A stretch of 64,000 bases of DNA from the NCBI GenBank assembly GCA_963070105.1, contig OY718808.1, positions 3,037,738 to 3,101,737 on the forward strand, read 5' to 3'. Below the pieces are notes generated by a model, which searched no databases, was not told the DNA's origin, and worked only from the letters and a program-made list of their open reading frames with translations. Each line of letters opens with the position of its first letter. Position 1 is the first letter of the stretch. Shown piece by piece: positions 52,500 to 64,000 of the stretch. Position numbers and translations under genes: made by a program. The stretch is from Litomosoides sigmodontis (taxonomy: Eukaryota; Nematoda; Chromadorea; Rhabditida; Onchocercidae).

Positions 52500-53922
52500 T
52501 CGAAGAGTGAGGTTTTCACCTTTGTTGAATTTTAAACTTTCCACTAAATTAAGCTAAGAAAATTCTGAAGTATTTTGCATTATTTTAACATTTTACAGCA
52601 TTATATGTCGATTATTATTAGTAATAATAATTATCTTTATTGTTATTACTACTATTATTATTATTGATTATGTTGTAATATTATGTCGTAAAAGGTGATA
52701 ATGGATTAATGATGGATAGACTAAAAGGAGAAAAAAAAATCGACGAAAATATTTTCTTTCCTTTTTCTTTCATTTTCAGATTGGAGAAAAGGAAGGACGG
52801 AGGAGTAGAGAAAGAAGGGGCAATGAACGAATGACTGAGTGGTTATTATTTGTCAAACGCTCACTTCAATCGTTTCATCAAATATTTAAATCGATATGTT
52901 CAAATTAATTTATTCTTGCTTTCATACTCAGCACGGCGTATTTGAACCTGAAATTAACAAAATTCTCTGTATGTTTTCCTTATTTGAATTATTTTTGGAA
53001 ATCTTAGAAGAAACTCCTGGAAAAAATTCATTTCGTAGTTTTTCTTTTGTTTTCTCTCTCAAACAGTCTTGTTAAATTATTAACCATTATGAACGGTTTT
53101 GCAGTTCAAATTGATGACAAGAAAATAGCAACAAAACTAAGTATAATTAACAAACTTTGAAAATTTTAAAATAATTTTAAATTATAAATTAAAAGCTGTA
53201 TAGATGACACACGATAAGCATCTAGTCATCATCCCGCCCATCATATCGATAATTTTAAATTGATCGAAAAAGATGTAGGACAAATCTCTATGAGTGTCGT
53301 TCCTTCAAAAAATATTTCAATAGACCGAAACTGGAAATGGCTTCCTCTACCGCACTGGAGCATTTTCACAACGTTATTTCAAACACTCGATTACTTTTCA
53401 CAGATAGATAAATGTTAAATTTTTTTTATAGCAATTTGATATTTTATTCCTACATAAAGTCTTATTCTGTTCTCTTAATTTGCGACGGTAGAAATTTACG
53501 TTCGTTTTTAAATTATATATCATTTTTTATCTTATCAGTACTATTTACAGATAACCATATTTTTTTCGATACAGTGACATACGAGATACTTCGAAATGGA
53601 ATTTTATGAGTTCAAAATTTCAATGAGGATCATTGTTCTAATAAATATAACAAAATTACGATTAGAAAGAAAGGAAAAAAGTAAAAGGAAGTGAAATGGT
53701 TATAGTTTTTAATAGCTATAATAACTAGTATAATGGGATAATGGCTGTTATGAATAACCGGTAATTACAGGTGTACCGTAATTCATGACATAATTTTGAT
53801 ATTTTATCGATTTAGGCAGTAAATTAAAGTGGGAAGTAAAAGTCACTTAGATCTTTCGTTGCATCTTTTTTTTTCTAATTGTTTTTTGTTCATTATTGCT
53901 AGTATTTTAAGTGTGATCAAAA
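52500..53922. other. Intergenic between tRNA and MESH1
   Basis: Mostly AT-rich with ATT microsatellite-like sequence (52610-52670). An open frame at 53412-53609 is dominated by Phe, Leu and Ile codons and is probably chance. An AG at about 53911-53912 is a likely spliced-leader acceptor for the next gene. Confidence 0.5.
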
Positions 53923-55240
53923 ATGGCGGAAGGTGGTAAGCATGATGAAACCTATGATATGCCGCCTCCTCCTTCCTACACATCAATTTATCCGGCAACA
54001 CCGGATGATATATCAGACAAGTTTGCTACGATGAACTGTAAACCAAAAGACAATAACGGATTTACGGATGACATGTCACTTGTTATCAAAGCTGCTGATT
54101 TAGCTGCTCGACGTCATCGTAAACAACGTAGAAAAGATGCCACACAAACTCCATACGTGAATCATCCGATTGGTATTCGTTCTGTTCACTTGTGGTTTAA
54201 CCATTATCAATTTGCATCGTTCATCAACGGGTCGTTAGAAACATTTGATTGTAAGAGGAATATTTACAAATTCGCGATTAATTTTTAATTTCCAATTCAT
54301 TAAATTGTTACATCTAAAGTTGTGAACATGACATTGTTTGTTTTCCAGGTGTCGCCTACATCTTAACAAATGAAGGAAAAATAACCGATGCGGCAACAAT
54401 CATCGCTGCCATACTGCACGATACTGTTGAAGATACAAAAACAACAGATGAAGAAATTCGAAAAATGTTTGGTGATGAGGTTGCCGGTCATTTACAAAAT
54501 GATTTTAATTTTTTCTCATTTGCTTAGAAAAAAAAATGATGTTTTCTGTGTAAGAATATTTAAAAAAAAATAATGCTATATGACGTTATATAAGTTAGGA
54601 AACATTCAACGCTATGTTTGCAAAAAGGTACATTTAAATTTAAATTAGTTAACGTTTTTTTACTAGTACATTATGAAAATTGAATTGCATTAAGGTGGCT
54701 GATATCGTCAAAGAATGCACAGTGATGAAAAGTATGAAGCGTGAAGAAAGAATGAAATCTCAATTGGAGAAAGCATCCAAACTGTCATGTAAGGTAAGTT
54801 GGTTTTGCTTTCAAGACTTTTTTCGAAGTTATTTCCGTTTTTATTTGTTCGAAATTATTCCATCTTGTTCCTCTCATTCACTCACCAGCAACAATCATTT
54901 AAACAAAAGTAAACACAGAGGAATGGCTAAATTTATTTAATATCGGAAAAGCTACTTTTTTGTCACAAATTGACGTTGAAATACTTAGTTTGTCCTTTTA
55001 ATGTCCTCCTTTATCTTTTTTTCGAAGTTAACAAATTTCAAGTTTTAGGCAAAGCTTATACAATTAGCGGATAAATTGTATAATATCCGTGATATCGAAC
55101 GTGGTACACCATTTGGGTGGACTAATCAGCAAACAATGGAATATGTTTTATTTGCAAAGGATTTATTATTGAACATCAGGGGAACAAATGGACCACTGGA
55201 AACAGCCTTGGATGATGTCATCAATAAATATATGAAATAA
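53923..55240 (+). CDS. HDDC3: MESH1-type HD phosphohydrolase
   Basis: The metazoan SpoT homolog. It hydrolyses the 3'-phosphate of (p)ppGpp in vitro and NADPH in animal cells, needs a metal ion, and is a soluble enzyme. Exons on the plus strand: 53923-54172, 54349-54479, 54695-54793, 55049-55240 (672 nt, 223 residues, phases 1, 0, 0). The HD-domain signatures are complete: ARRHRKQRRKD (His65), TPYVNHPIG (His81), AAILHDTVEDT (His107-Asp108), ADKLYNIRDI and GWTNQQTMEYV. No synthetase domain is present, as in other animal forms. Human and fly MESH1 are about 180 residues. Here an extra N-terminal stretch of about 45 residues contains PPPPSYTS, which includes a PPSY (PPxY) WW-ligand motif. Start chosen at the first ATG after the presumed spliced-leader acceptor. 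Confidence 0.95.
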
Positions 55241-56661
55241 GTGGTAGAGAATTAGTTCTATTTTTATCGAATTTTTGTATTAGATGAAATGTATTGAATA
55301 TTATTCATTCATAATCAATTATAGTTAATTAGTAGTGATAAAATTATCATTGCGATCTGTTTCGTGGAATTTTTTAGTAAGTTCCAGAAAAGGAGAGATT
55401 GCACAATTGTAATCTGTATGTGATGGATCGATCGATATTTGAAATTCCTATCCTATGCGATAAAATCGAATGTCATCTTACCCATCCATCCCTTTTACCT
55501 TATTAGAATGCAAAGTGATAATTTTGGATGTAGGCAGTGGAAAGGCTAATTTTTCAAATGTGAAGAATGAAAAGATTGATTTTAAATATAAACAATAAAA
55601 AAGCCTTTTTTTACTACTATTTCCGTCTCAGTGAAGTTTCCAGAAGCATATATCCTTGGCATTTGTGGGCATTGTCAATTTTTTGTCTTATTATTAGCGT
55701 TAAGGTTTGTAGAGTCGAAGTAGGAAAATAATAGCGAAAGTTTTTATATGGAACACTTTTAAACAAAACTGATCATTTTAAGGAATACTCCAGTTTCTCC
55801 TAAAATATTTTCGGATGTTAAAAAAATTAAAATACTGGAATATATGGTATGACTGCCGTTCTCTCTAGTCATTCACTAACTTTTCTTAGCATTTATGGGC
55901 TTAATTTTTTGTCTTATTATCAGCGTTAAGGTTTGTAGAATCGAAGTACGTAAAATAGCGTAAATTTTTTTAATGAATTTGCCGCAATCATTAGCGCTCA
56001 TTTAGCAAAGCCAACTTGCATTAGTAAAGTAATATCTGTAATTTCTCCAGCAAGCACAAATCGACCGCTCTGTTAATTCAGTTAAAATTTGTGAATTACA
56101 ATTATAAATGGGAAAATTGAAAGAAGCAATACTGCAATATTATGCATTGCTAAAGTATGTCAGTAATGCATTAATGAAACTGATAAAAGTATCAACGAAG
56201 AAATTTTTCTTATCAATTTGCTGTAATCCTGAAATTTTCATTCTTAGATTTGTTGCCGATGTTAAATAAACATTGAATTAGAAAAAGTTATCCTTCATTT
56301 AAATTTTCAGACTGGAACAATTAGTATTTTTTGACGAATTTGATTAATTTTGAATTGAAAAAAATTTTCACTGTTGCTCTTCTATCACTGTCACCATCTG
56401 CAGTACAATTTATTGAGTGTATTAAAAACGAACAAACATGGGAGGGAAAAGAAAGCAATTAGCATAGTTCGTCTTTTTACTAATTAATAAGCTCCTTCGC
56501 TTCTCATTCTCTTGCTAAACAACTATTACAATTAAAAATATAATAATTCCAATTCGAACAGATTTCGATTCTTACATTTCCAAATAGTATTTACAAATCT
56601 TAACCACCGAAAAAACGTGAAATATCTTCTTAGACAAACTGAACAGAAATATGCGTATGAT
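55241..56661. other. Convergent intergenic region with a duplication
   Basis: This lies between the convergent ends of MESH1 and metalloproteinase B. AATAAA-like signals occur near 55595. A diverged direct duplication starts at 55657 and 55889 (separate entry). No gene was seen. Confidence 0.5.
55657..55962. repeat. Diverged direct repeat of about 75 bases
   Basis: GCATTTGTGGGCATTG then TTTTTTGTCTTATTATTAGC at 55657 recurs with small changes at 55889, 232 bases apart. Both copies continue through GCGTTAAGGTTTGTAGA and a TCGAAGTA word. Confidence 0.85.
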
Positions 56662-59600
56662 TTAGCATCGAAGAAACATTTTCAGTGGCATGGCCTTTCC
56701 AACCACTCGCTTACCATTTATATCATATTTATAAACTTCATTATTACCAATCAATAACACCTTCATTCGTCGAATAATTACACCTGCAAAATTCACAATT
56801 CCAAACTTTCTAAAATTCTTTCACAAGCAAATTCTTCAAGTGTTTTTTGCCAAAAAATTAATTGATATTCATGGGCTGTACAAAATTTTCACCATATACT
56901 ACAGCGATGGAAAAATTGGCACCAAGTGATATACGACTAATACTTTAAGCCTCTTAAATCTATTTTGATTTCGGTTTTGCTGGAAAACTATCAAATACCT
57001 CGGATTGGTTTTGCTGGAAAATTATCAAAATAATTCATCATCATATTTTGTAATGTGACACGATTCCAGTTTTCATCATATGTTGCAAAGTGATTACCCT
57101 TAAAAATTAAAAAGCAAAAAAATTGACATAAATTTTAAATTGTCTTTGAAATAAAACAGAAAAAATGAAAAATTATTTTATAGGAAATGATCAGAGCTGG
57201 AATTTTCCTTCCTTTTCATACAAAATATCAATGAAAAAAAAAAGTTGTAAATATGACAATTTTCTAAATTTCAAGAGCAGAAATTATGTGGAAACAAATT
57301 ATTATACAAGAGGATGAAAACTACTTGATTAATGCAATTTCACATCTTTTCTTAAATACCTTTAAGTATCGATTTCGATAGCAATTAAACCAATTTACAG
57401 TATATCCATCCTTTTAGGCCCTTCAAAAGTTAAGCGTAATGCCACGATCAGCGCAAATCATACATTCCTTCCTTTTCATACAAAAAAAATTTTTTCAATT
57501 TGTTGTAATGACACTTACATTAACTAATACCTGCGATCCTTCATGCCATGTGAATGCACCCATTGGTTTAAAATTTAGAGCGGCCGGTAATTTCTTCGGA
57601 TAATTTAATTCTAGCATAAAATTTTCTCCATTCCTTTCCAAATAATATGCAAAAACCTAGGGGCGATATTTTCTGTCTAGCTTGATGGAAAAACACTTCA
57701 TTATTTTTTTTCTTTATTCCGTCATTAACCCTATGCTAATCTTAATTTGTCATTTAATTACTTATGCCTGAGTCAAAATTAGTGGAGTTAATTGAATTTT
57801 CAATGTTTTGATATTGTAACAATGAACAGCTGAAAAAACAAAGTTAATGGCTCAGTTATTCTGAAATCTCATCGTATCTCAGAACATTGAAAATTCCACT
57901 AAATTTTTTAATTTTTGTTGAATGTAAAGATAAACAAATTTTAACTTCAAAACTATAACTCAACGAAAAACTTCACATAAATTTATGCAGCATATCTGAA
58001 AAGAAAAAAATTGAAAAATTTAATTTTAAATAACCATATACCATTCCTCCGTAGAATAGAAGAGTTTTATTGGTTCGCGGATTTGATAATGCACCTTGAA
58101 CAAATGGTGGTCCATTTGAAAAAAGATTTTTTAATAAATATTCTTTTTTGATACCTTCTCGATCAAATTTATACACTTTGTCACCGCTGAATAAATAATT
58201 TGAACCATTCGCTAAAATCAATGTTAAATCTTTCTGCTGTATGATTCGGTCATTGCAGTACGCGATCAATTCATATAATTTGCAATGCATTATTAGTTTA
58301 AATTCAAACATAACTTGACTGTGATTTGTGGAAGTACTTGATGATCTAATCTGATCCGATTTTTGACGGATCATTCATCCTTTCGTATCATACGTCACGA
58401 ACGTATAAATAACCATCCCGTATATGAAAGATAAGCTTACTTGTAATGACACCATCAACATCATCTGGACAATTAGTATCTATCTTCTTATCATTGGTTG
58501 AAACGCTTGATGGTTGATGAGCTTCAAAATCACCACCATACTCTAAATTACTATTAAGATCAGCACTAGCAGATTATTCTTCACAACAGTTCCAATGTAA
58601 TTTTAGCTATTTTGCTAATCAACAGTGACAATAATAATACTTCAAGAATTCTTAAAGAAAGATGAACGATGAGGCAAAAGAAACAAATAAATAGAAATGC
58701 ATAACATACACACTGGAAAGAGAAAAATCTAAAAGCTCGTCATGCAATCATCCTTTTTGATATCATTTCTGATAAATCAATCCGTACCTGTTGGCGCACT
58801 TCGCGATTGTGGCCTTCTATTATTTACTCCTGATCATTAAGCAAGCATATTAATATTCAATTAACTTGTAACATTTTAATCTATGAATTCAAATTTTAGA
58901 ATTTAAACATTGCCAACTTATCTTTTCAGTATTTCAACCAAATCAGTAACTCTTTTATTACTTAAAAAAGCATTCATTAGATTCATTAATAAGTTACCGT
59001 AGAGATACTGTATGCTTTTCACATCAGATGCGGATAATTTAGGCATAATGTATTCGCCATCATTGTTTACTGCTTCCTGATAAAATGGTGTCATAATAGA
59101 ATCAGAGTCGGATGAGTGTTCAAGGCCCAAAACATGCCCAATTTCATGAACCGCAACTTGCAACACATCCGTGCTATCATAGCTAATAAAGAGTTTAAAT
59201 TAAAAACAAAGTGACAAAATTAAAAATCAAAGCACAATTGTAAATCATTACTGATAAGTACTTTGATATAGCTCTTTGATTCATATACACCCATTTCTCG
59301 TCCGAATCAAAATGAAGAATACCGGAAGATGGCAATGTTGCATGTGCCAATACGCCTCCTGAAATGCGTAAACAGAAGATTTCCATCTTAATGACCTTAC
59401 AAAATGTTATTAAGATATAATTCACATAACTTCTTTAGAAGTTTTTTTCCACACTTATTTTACTTTAATTTTTGAAGTCTACAGTGAGACTTTCTTAAGT
59501 ATCATTTTTGGCTGGGAAATTAATGAAATATAACTTTTTTAAATTCGCCGCGTTTGTACCACTTCATAATTAATCGCATTCCTTCTCAAGTAAATTAAAT

Positions 59601-61137
59601 TTCCCCAATGCTACCCTGTAAAACACTGATTTATTTAATTTAACAAAATTCTTAATTTTTCAACACCTTGCCCATCAAATGGCCATGGATCATTATGCAT
59701 GCGTCGCGCAAAAGCAACTGTTATATCAGCTTTTTTAGATAATTCATTTAGCGTTAAGGGTGTCACCGCTGACCACACATCACATGCCTTTCGAAGTGCC
59801 TCTCTAAAACAATCATTTTTTTTTAATGAAATTCCAAACTAAATTTAAATTCATATCTACAAAAAAAACCATAAAAAGTGATGTAATGCTGGTTTTTTGA
59901 TTATTTTAGCATTAATTTCTTCCTACTCAGTGCACCATTTGTAATAAATGAAGGAAAAAATTCCAACAATTTACTAATACCTCACTTCATGTTCAGACAA
60001 TTTATCTGTAAACGACTCAATCGAATAAGTTAAATCATTCTTCGCCCATTTATATTTACCTATAAAAGTCATATCAAATAATTATTCCCTCGAGCGCTTC
60101 AAATCTCTCTCCATCAATGAGGTTAGAAAAAAACAGACAGCTGTTAATTGATCATTAAAAAAATCGCTTTTTTAAACATTAAAAATAATGAACCTTGTTG
60201 TCGTAGTGCCATCACATCTGGCCGACCGCAACGTTTTTGCTGCATTTTCTTTTCGGTCATTGCATCCAATTTACCCGTCGGTTTCAGACCCGCAAATTGT
60301 TGAAATCGTCTTAGCGTAAAATTTTGTTAAGATGGAATTTTCTAGCGATGAAATTGTCGATGTAAAAAGTAAAAATATGACGCGAGAAGAAAATCGTTAC
60401 TTGAGAGCTCCACGAACAGTCACTGAATTCAGCAGCACAATATCATCAGTTGCTGGCGCATTTGGCATGAGTGGTACGATCATCTCTTTCAAATATCCAT
60501 AATTGCTAAGATATTGCTACAAATTTACCAGTAACTTGTTAAAGGTGGAAATAAAATTTTACTCTTGCTAGAGGAAGAAGAGGATTGCTAATTTAAAAAA
60601 AAAAAACATACAAAAATGTTACTGTTAATGCTTCGAAACTTGTAAGCTCTACAGATAAGCTGTACAGAGTATGAAGTTCGAGAGGAATTGTTGACAAGAT
60701 TAATCCTCGAAATAATAAGTATATGTTAGAAGAAAATGAAGTTTTCAATCTCTTTTTCTCTTCCTCTCTCTTTCACTCTCGTTCTCTTTCTCCTCCTAAA
60801 TATGTAACTAAGGAATGTTCCCCTATGAAGTACTGTAACAACAAACTGTTGCACTTGTTTCAAATGGCCCATTCCTTTAATTCATAAAGATATTGCACTG
60901 ATCAAAATCAAATGCACGTTAGTTGATTAATTAACTAATTAATTAAGTTATTGATAAATATGAGCTATAAACAAATAGCATTAGTAAATTATAGCATTTG
61001 TGATTATTCTTGACGATGCTAACAGTAATCTTCTCCATAGATACGTCAGACATTACGCCATCGGTTTGCATCGCAAATATGCCACCAAATGTGAAGAGTT
61101 GAACAGATGAGAAAAATATGAAATTTGAAAATGACAT
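56662..61137 (-). CDS. Matrix metalloproteinase B with hemopexin domain
   Basis: A secreted matrixin. Thirteen exons on the minus strand: 61057-61137, 60401-60516, 60194-60309, 59981-60059, 59667-59803, 59262-59358, 58998-59182, 58788-58829, 58441-58542, 58042-58211, 57531-57656, 56999-57098, 56662-56783 (1473 nt, 490 residues, every phase consistent). The signal peptide [15 protein letters not shown] is followed by a normal prodomain ([27 protein letters not shown]) and a cysteine switch KRCGRPD with Cys93. The catalytic domain has [20 protein letters not shown], zinc motif [11 protein letters not shown] (221-231) and Met-turn SIMTPFY. A Pro/Ser/Asn-rich linker leads to a four-bladed hemopexin domain from Cys309 ([11 protein letters not shown]) to the last residue Cys490, the expected disulfide pair. 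A TTTTCCAG 16 bases before the ATG is a probable spliced-leader acceptor. The structural-zinc loop reads HND where HGD is usual. Confidence 0.93.
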
Positions 61138-64000
61138 TTGAAAAATTAATTCCTGGAAAAAAAAATGTGTTCGGCATAATGCTAACGAAAACTTTTGCGC
61201 TAAATAAAAGATCTGACAACAATACGAATTCGTTGTATTTGATGTAAATTCACACATATTTTTAAACATAATATTCTGTCATCCATATTGGGCAAGAAGC
61301 ATGAATTATGCTAATACACTGCCAGTAAATGTTTTGCAGCTAACTAACCTATAATTTATAGTAATATTTAGAAATAAATATTTAATGCTATTCTATATTA
61401 CAGAAGTTTTATGGTCTCTTAAAAACTGCAATTCTGAATGCTCTTTGTCTCTACACATATCTAAAAATTCAAAGACTCATTGTGAAATATAAAAATATTT
61501 TTGAGAGGTGCACACAATCCAATTAGGGCAATTGCTTAATTTTTCGAAAGTTGAAAAATGAAGCATGATTGGTGGCGCACATGGCTACCGCATAATTTTT
61601 GTCATTTGCGCCAATAGGCGTACTTTAATTAATTTACTGGACCGCTTGCGGTAAATGATACTGAAAGCGGAAAGTGTAAAAGCTAAAAATGCAAGGAAGA
61701 GAAATGTCAAAAATGCACGAAATATACCAGTTAACAATGAATGAACAATGCTCGTTTTAATCCTATTACAGTACACACGTAAGTGCATCAATTCACTGGA
61801 AATTGATTTATTTGAATGTTTTGAATTTTTTTAATTTAAATCCCAAAAGTTTTTTTCACTTCATAAAATTTTAAATCTTTAAAACTCTTACAGTTCATAA
61901 TTTATCGAGCACCATTTAACATACTAGAAAATTTAATTTGACAAAAAAGAAATTTCAATAAAGTTTATAAATTTAGTGCTGCCTGTAGTTGCGTAATTGA
62001 TTCCATTGCTGAAAAATTATTAGGCCAAAATTAGATAAATAACTTTGAACATTCACTGCTAAATTTTTTATAATAGAAGAGAAGGTAAGAGGCAAGCACA
62101 TTTTTAAAAAATCTCTGTGAACTATTTTATCAATGAATCATTGAAATTTTTATAGCAAATGTGGCAAAAAAAAAGTAGAATTTTTTTTGCAAGAAATAAT
62201 TCCAGTTTTTTTTTCGTTTTTACCCAAATTAAGTGATGAAGTGCCGAAATGGATGGAAAAAATGATGAATGTGAAATGCCACCTGAAATACTTCATCATT
62301 TCTGTCTGTTTAATGGAACAGAATCATTAGAAATTTGATAATGTTTTCTTCCTCTCCTATTTCATCTTTCATTTTCAAACGAAGAGGGATAACTTCAACG
62401 CATGCAAATTTCATTTAATTTCATCCTACTCAAATTAATTTTCATTTTTTTTTTGATCAAAAGCAGTTCACTTTTGCATTTACCTCACTTCTGCTATTAC
62501 AGTTCAAATTAATTTTTAAATCGTTTTTCCTGTTTACTCTCAAACACATTCCTCCTTTCAGCTCCGTTAACCGTTTGATGCTGTTGTTTTTTGGATGATG
62601 CATATCAAGTCATTACAAGCATTCATTCATTTGAAATTTGTGAATTTTAAGTTATTCGGTACTTACTCATGCAAAATCACTAATGTGTTACGAAATCTAT
62701 AAAAAGTGACTTCTTATTAAATTTCAAAAAAAAATTTTGTTTAAATAAGGCTTCTAAAATGAGATGCTATAAAAAATAATAGGAATTAGAAATTACCATT
62801 TAGCCATTTTAATTCTACTACACCTTTGCTCCAATAAAAAGGATGAAATATGCTAAATTTAGAAAGTCTCTAAGGTAGAGCTTTTACTTGATAGCATCAA
62901 AAAAGAAAAGGCTGCCGACAAAACAGGTGGATACGTCTTAGGAGGAAGTTAGTAATCATTCGTTCATCTGTAAAAATCACTTGATCATTTTGCTGCTGGA
63001 GTGATCGATTGCAGTAGCGATCAATCGATCAATCGATATAGATTGATCAGCGTCAATTGCTTCTTTTACTGTTGTGTGGAGTGGTAGAGTGCTTTTCGAT
63101 ATAAATCAAATCTCAAACTGCAAAATATAATTTATGACCATTTCATGCTTCAACTGCACTACACAACTGGACACTTTACTGCTCTGATTATACGTGACAG
63201 CTTTTTGCCTCTCACCACGAACGACACGTGACAATTGCGCATTTCACAAATGATGTGTGACAATTTTTTTCTATGCACTCAAACGATCCATGAACAATCG
63301 TTTGCTCATCGAGAAAGAAATGCTTGTTTGTTGTTTTTGATGAAATTGCAATTTTTATTGATTATATAAATGCTTGAACTTTTTCTATTAAATTTTTAAA
63401 CTGCTAATATTTTGGATGAATTATTTGTTTTAAAATTTTTAATAAAATTATTTTGTTTTCATTTCGTTGTTTTGCATCAATCATTGAATTTGTTTTATTT
63501 TGATTGGCTGCCATTTAGGTGCATTTTTCAATTCTGAAAAATTTTTATTAATTAATTCGACAAAATTAATTATTTCTGAATTTATTAGTTTATTAATGTT
63601 GCTGACAAACCTTTTTCAATATTTAGAAGAATACTTTTGTTCCACTGTATCGGTAGAGATGATGAAGTTTGCCGCACTCACTTCTCTTATTGATTTTTCT
63701 TTTGAAATTTCCAAAATTTAAAAATAGAATAAAATATATAATCCACTAATACATATATATGACAGTGCTACTTATCAAACAAATATTTCAGTTAACTTTT
63801 TCATTTCAATCTTAAAAATTCAGAGTTTCGTTTTTTTTTTTTAAAGTATCAAAAATGGAAATTTGATGACATAGAATAGGAGCAATAAAATCTTGAAGAG
63901 CCATCGAATTCTATTTTATTTGATGAACCGCTTTACTGTCAGTGATCAGTGATCGATTTTTTTTTCAATTCAAACTGATCAATGGATCATATATTGCTAG
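61138..64000. other. Right end, mostly non-coding
   Basis: Minus-strand positions 61585-61791 encode a hydrophobic then basic peptide (FLTFLFLAFLAFTLSAF, then YRKRSSKLIKVRLL), possibly the last exon of a membrane protein. No partner exon was found. GATCAATC words repeat around 63010-63045. A frame at 63500-63721 (plus) overlaps an equally open minus-strand frame, so neither is called. Confidence 0.35.

Noticed and set aside
58212..58374. Upstream part of the minus-strand frame before the hemopexin exon
   Set aside because: The frame is open, but joining from 58441 works in phase only with the TTTTAG acceptor before 58211, so this part is intron.
63500..63721. 73-codon plus-strand frame near the right edge
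   Set aside because: The minus strand is equally open over the same bases and neither peptide is recognised, so no call is made.

Overview
This is a window of an AT-rich, intron-rich eukaryotic genome, almost certainly a nematode. Reasons: short exons end at GT donors and resume after pyrimidine-rich TTTCAG or TTTTAG acceptors. Several start codons lie 5-50 bases downstream of a lone acceptor with no matching donor, as expected for spliced-leader trans-splicing. The gene families (a TTBK-like kinase, a myosuppressin-receptor-like GPCR, small secreted and membrane proteins) fit as well. A parasitic clade is plausible, but the species cannot be named from the sequence. Exon structures below were worked out by hand from splice sites and reading frame. 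Within each gene model the exon phases agree.

Layout. 0-7 kb (minus): a small acidic hypothetical protein (498-2216) and a complete 332-residue TTBK/CK1-family kinase (3069-6937). 8.9-11.1 kb (minus): an unnamed 256-residue type I membrane protein. 11-17.6 kb: no gene seen, many simple repeats. 17.6-20.4 kb (plus): an SH2-domain protein ending in a hydrophobic tail. 20.4-27 kb: gene-poor, with two long minus-strand frames each broken by one stop, duplications, hairpins and a 0.73-kb TTA microsatellite. 27.5-32.4 kb (plus): an eight-exon peptide GPCR. 34.9-36.2 kb (minus): a 200-residue type I membrane protein with weak resemblance to collectrin. 36.4-36.7 kb: orphan exons. 37.3-39.5 kb (minus): matrix metalloproteinase A, with a shrunken prodomain and no hemopexin domain found. 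41.2-45.7 kb (minus): a complete 13-exon, 607-residue mRNA capping enzyme. 45.7-52.4 kb: no confident gene; it holds a foldback element, CT-rich tandem repeats and a purine tract. 52.4 kb (plus): tRNA-Leu(CAG). 53.9-55.2 kb (plus): MESH1/HDDC3-type (p)ppGpp/NADPH phosphohydrolase. 56.7-61.1 kb (minus): matrix metalloproteinase B, full length with hemopexin domain. 61.1-64 kb: one possible exon and low-complexity DNA.

The genes do not form an evident pathway. The clearest relationship is between the two metalloproteinases, which share intron phases and so are diverged duplicates. The most unusual item is the SH2 protein with a putative tail anchor.
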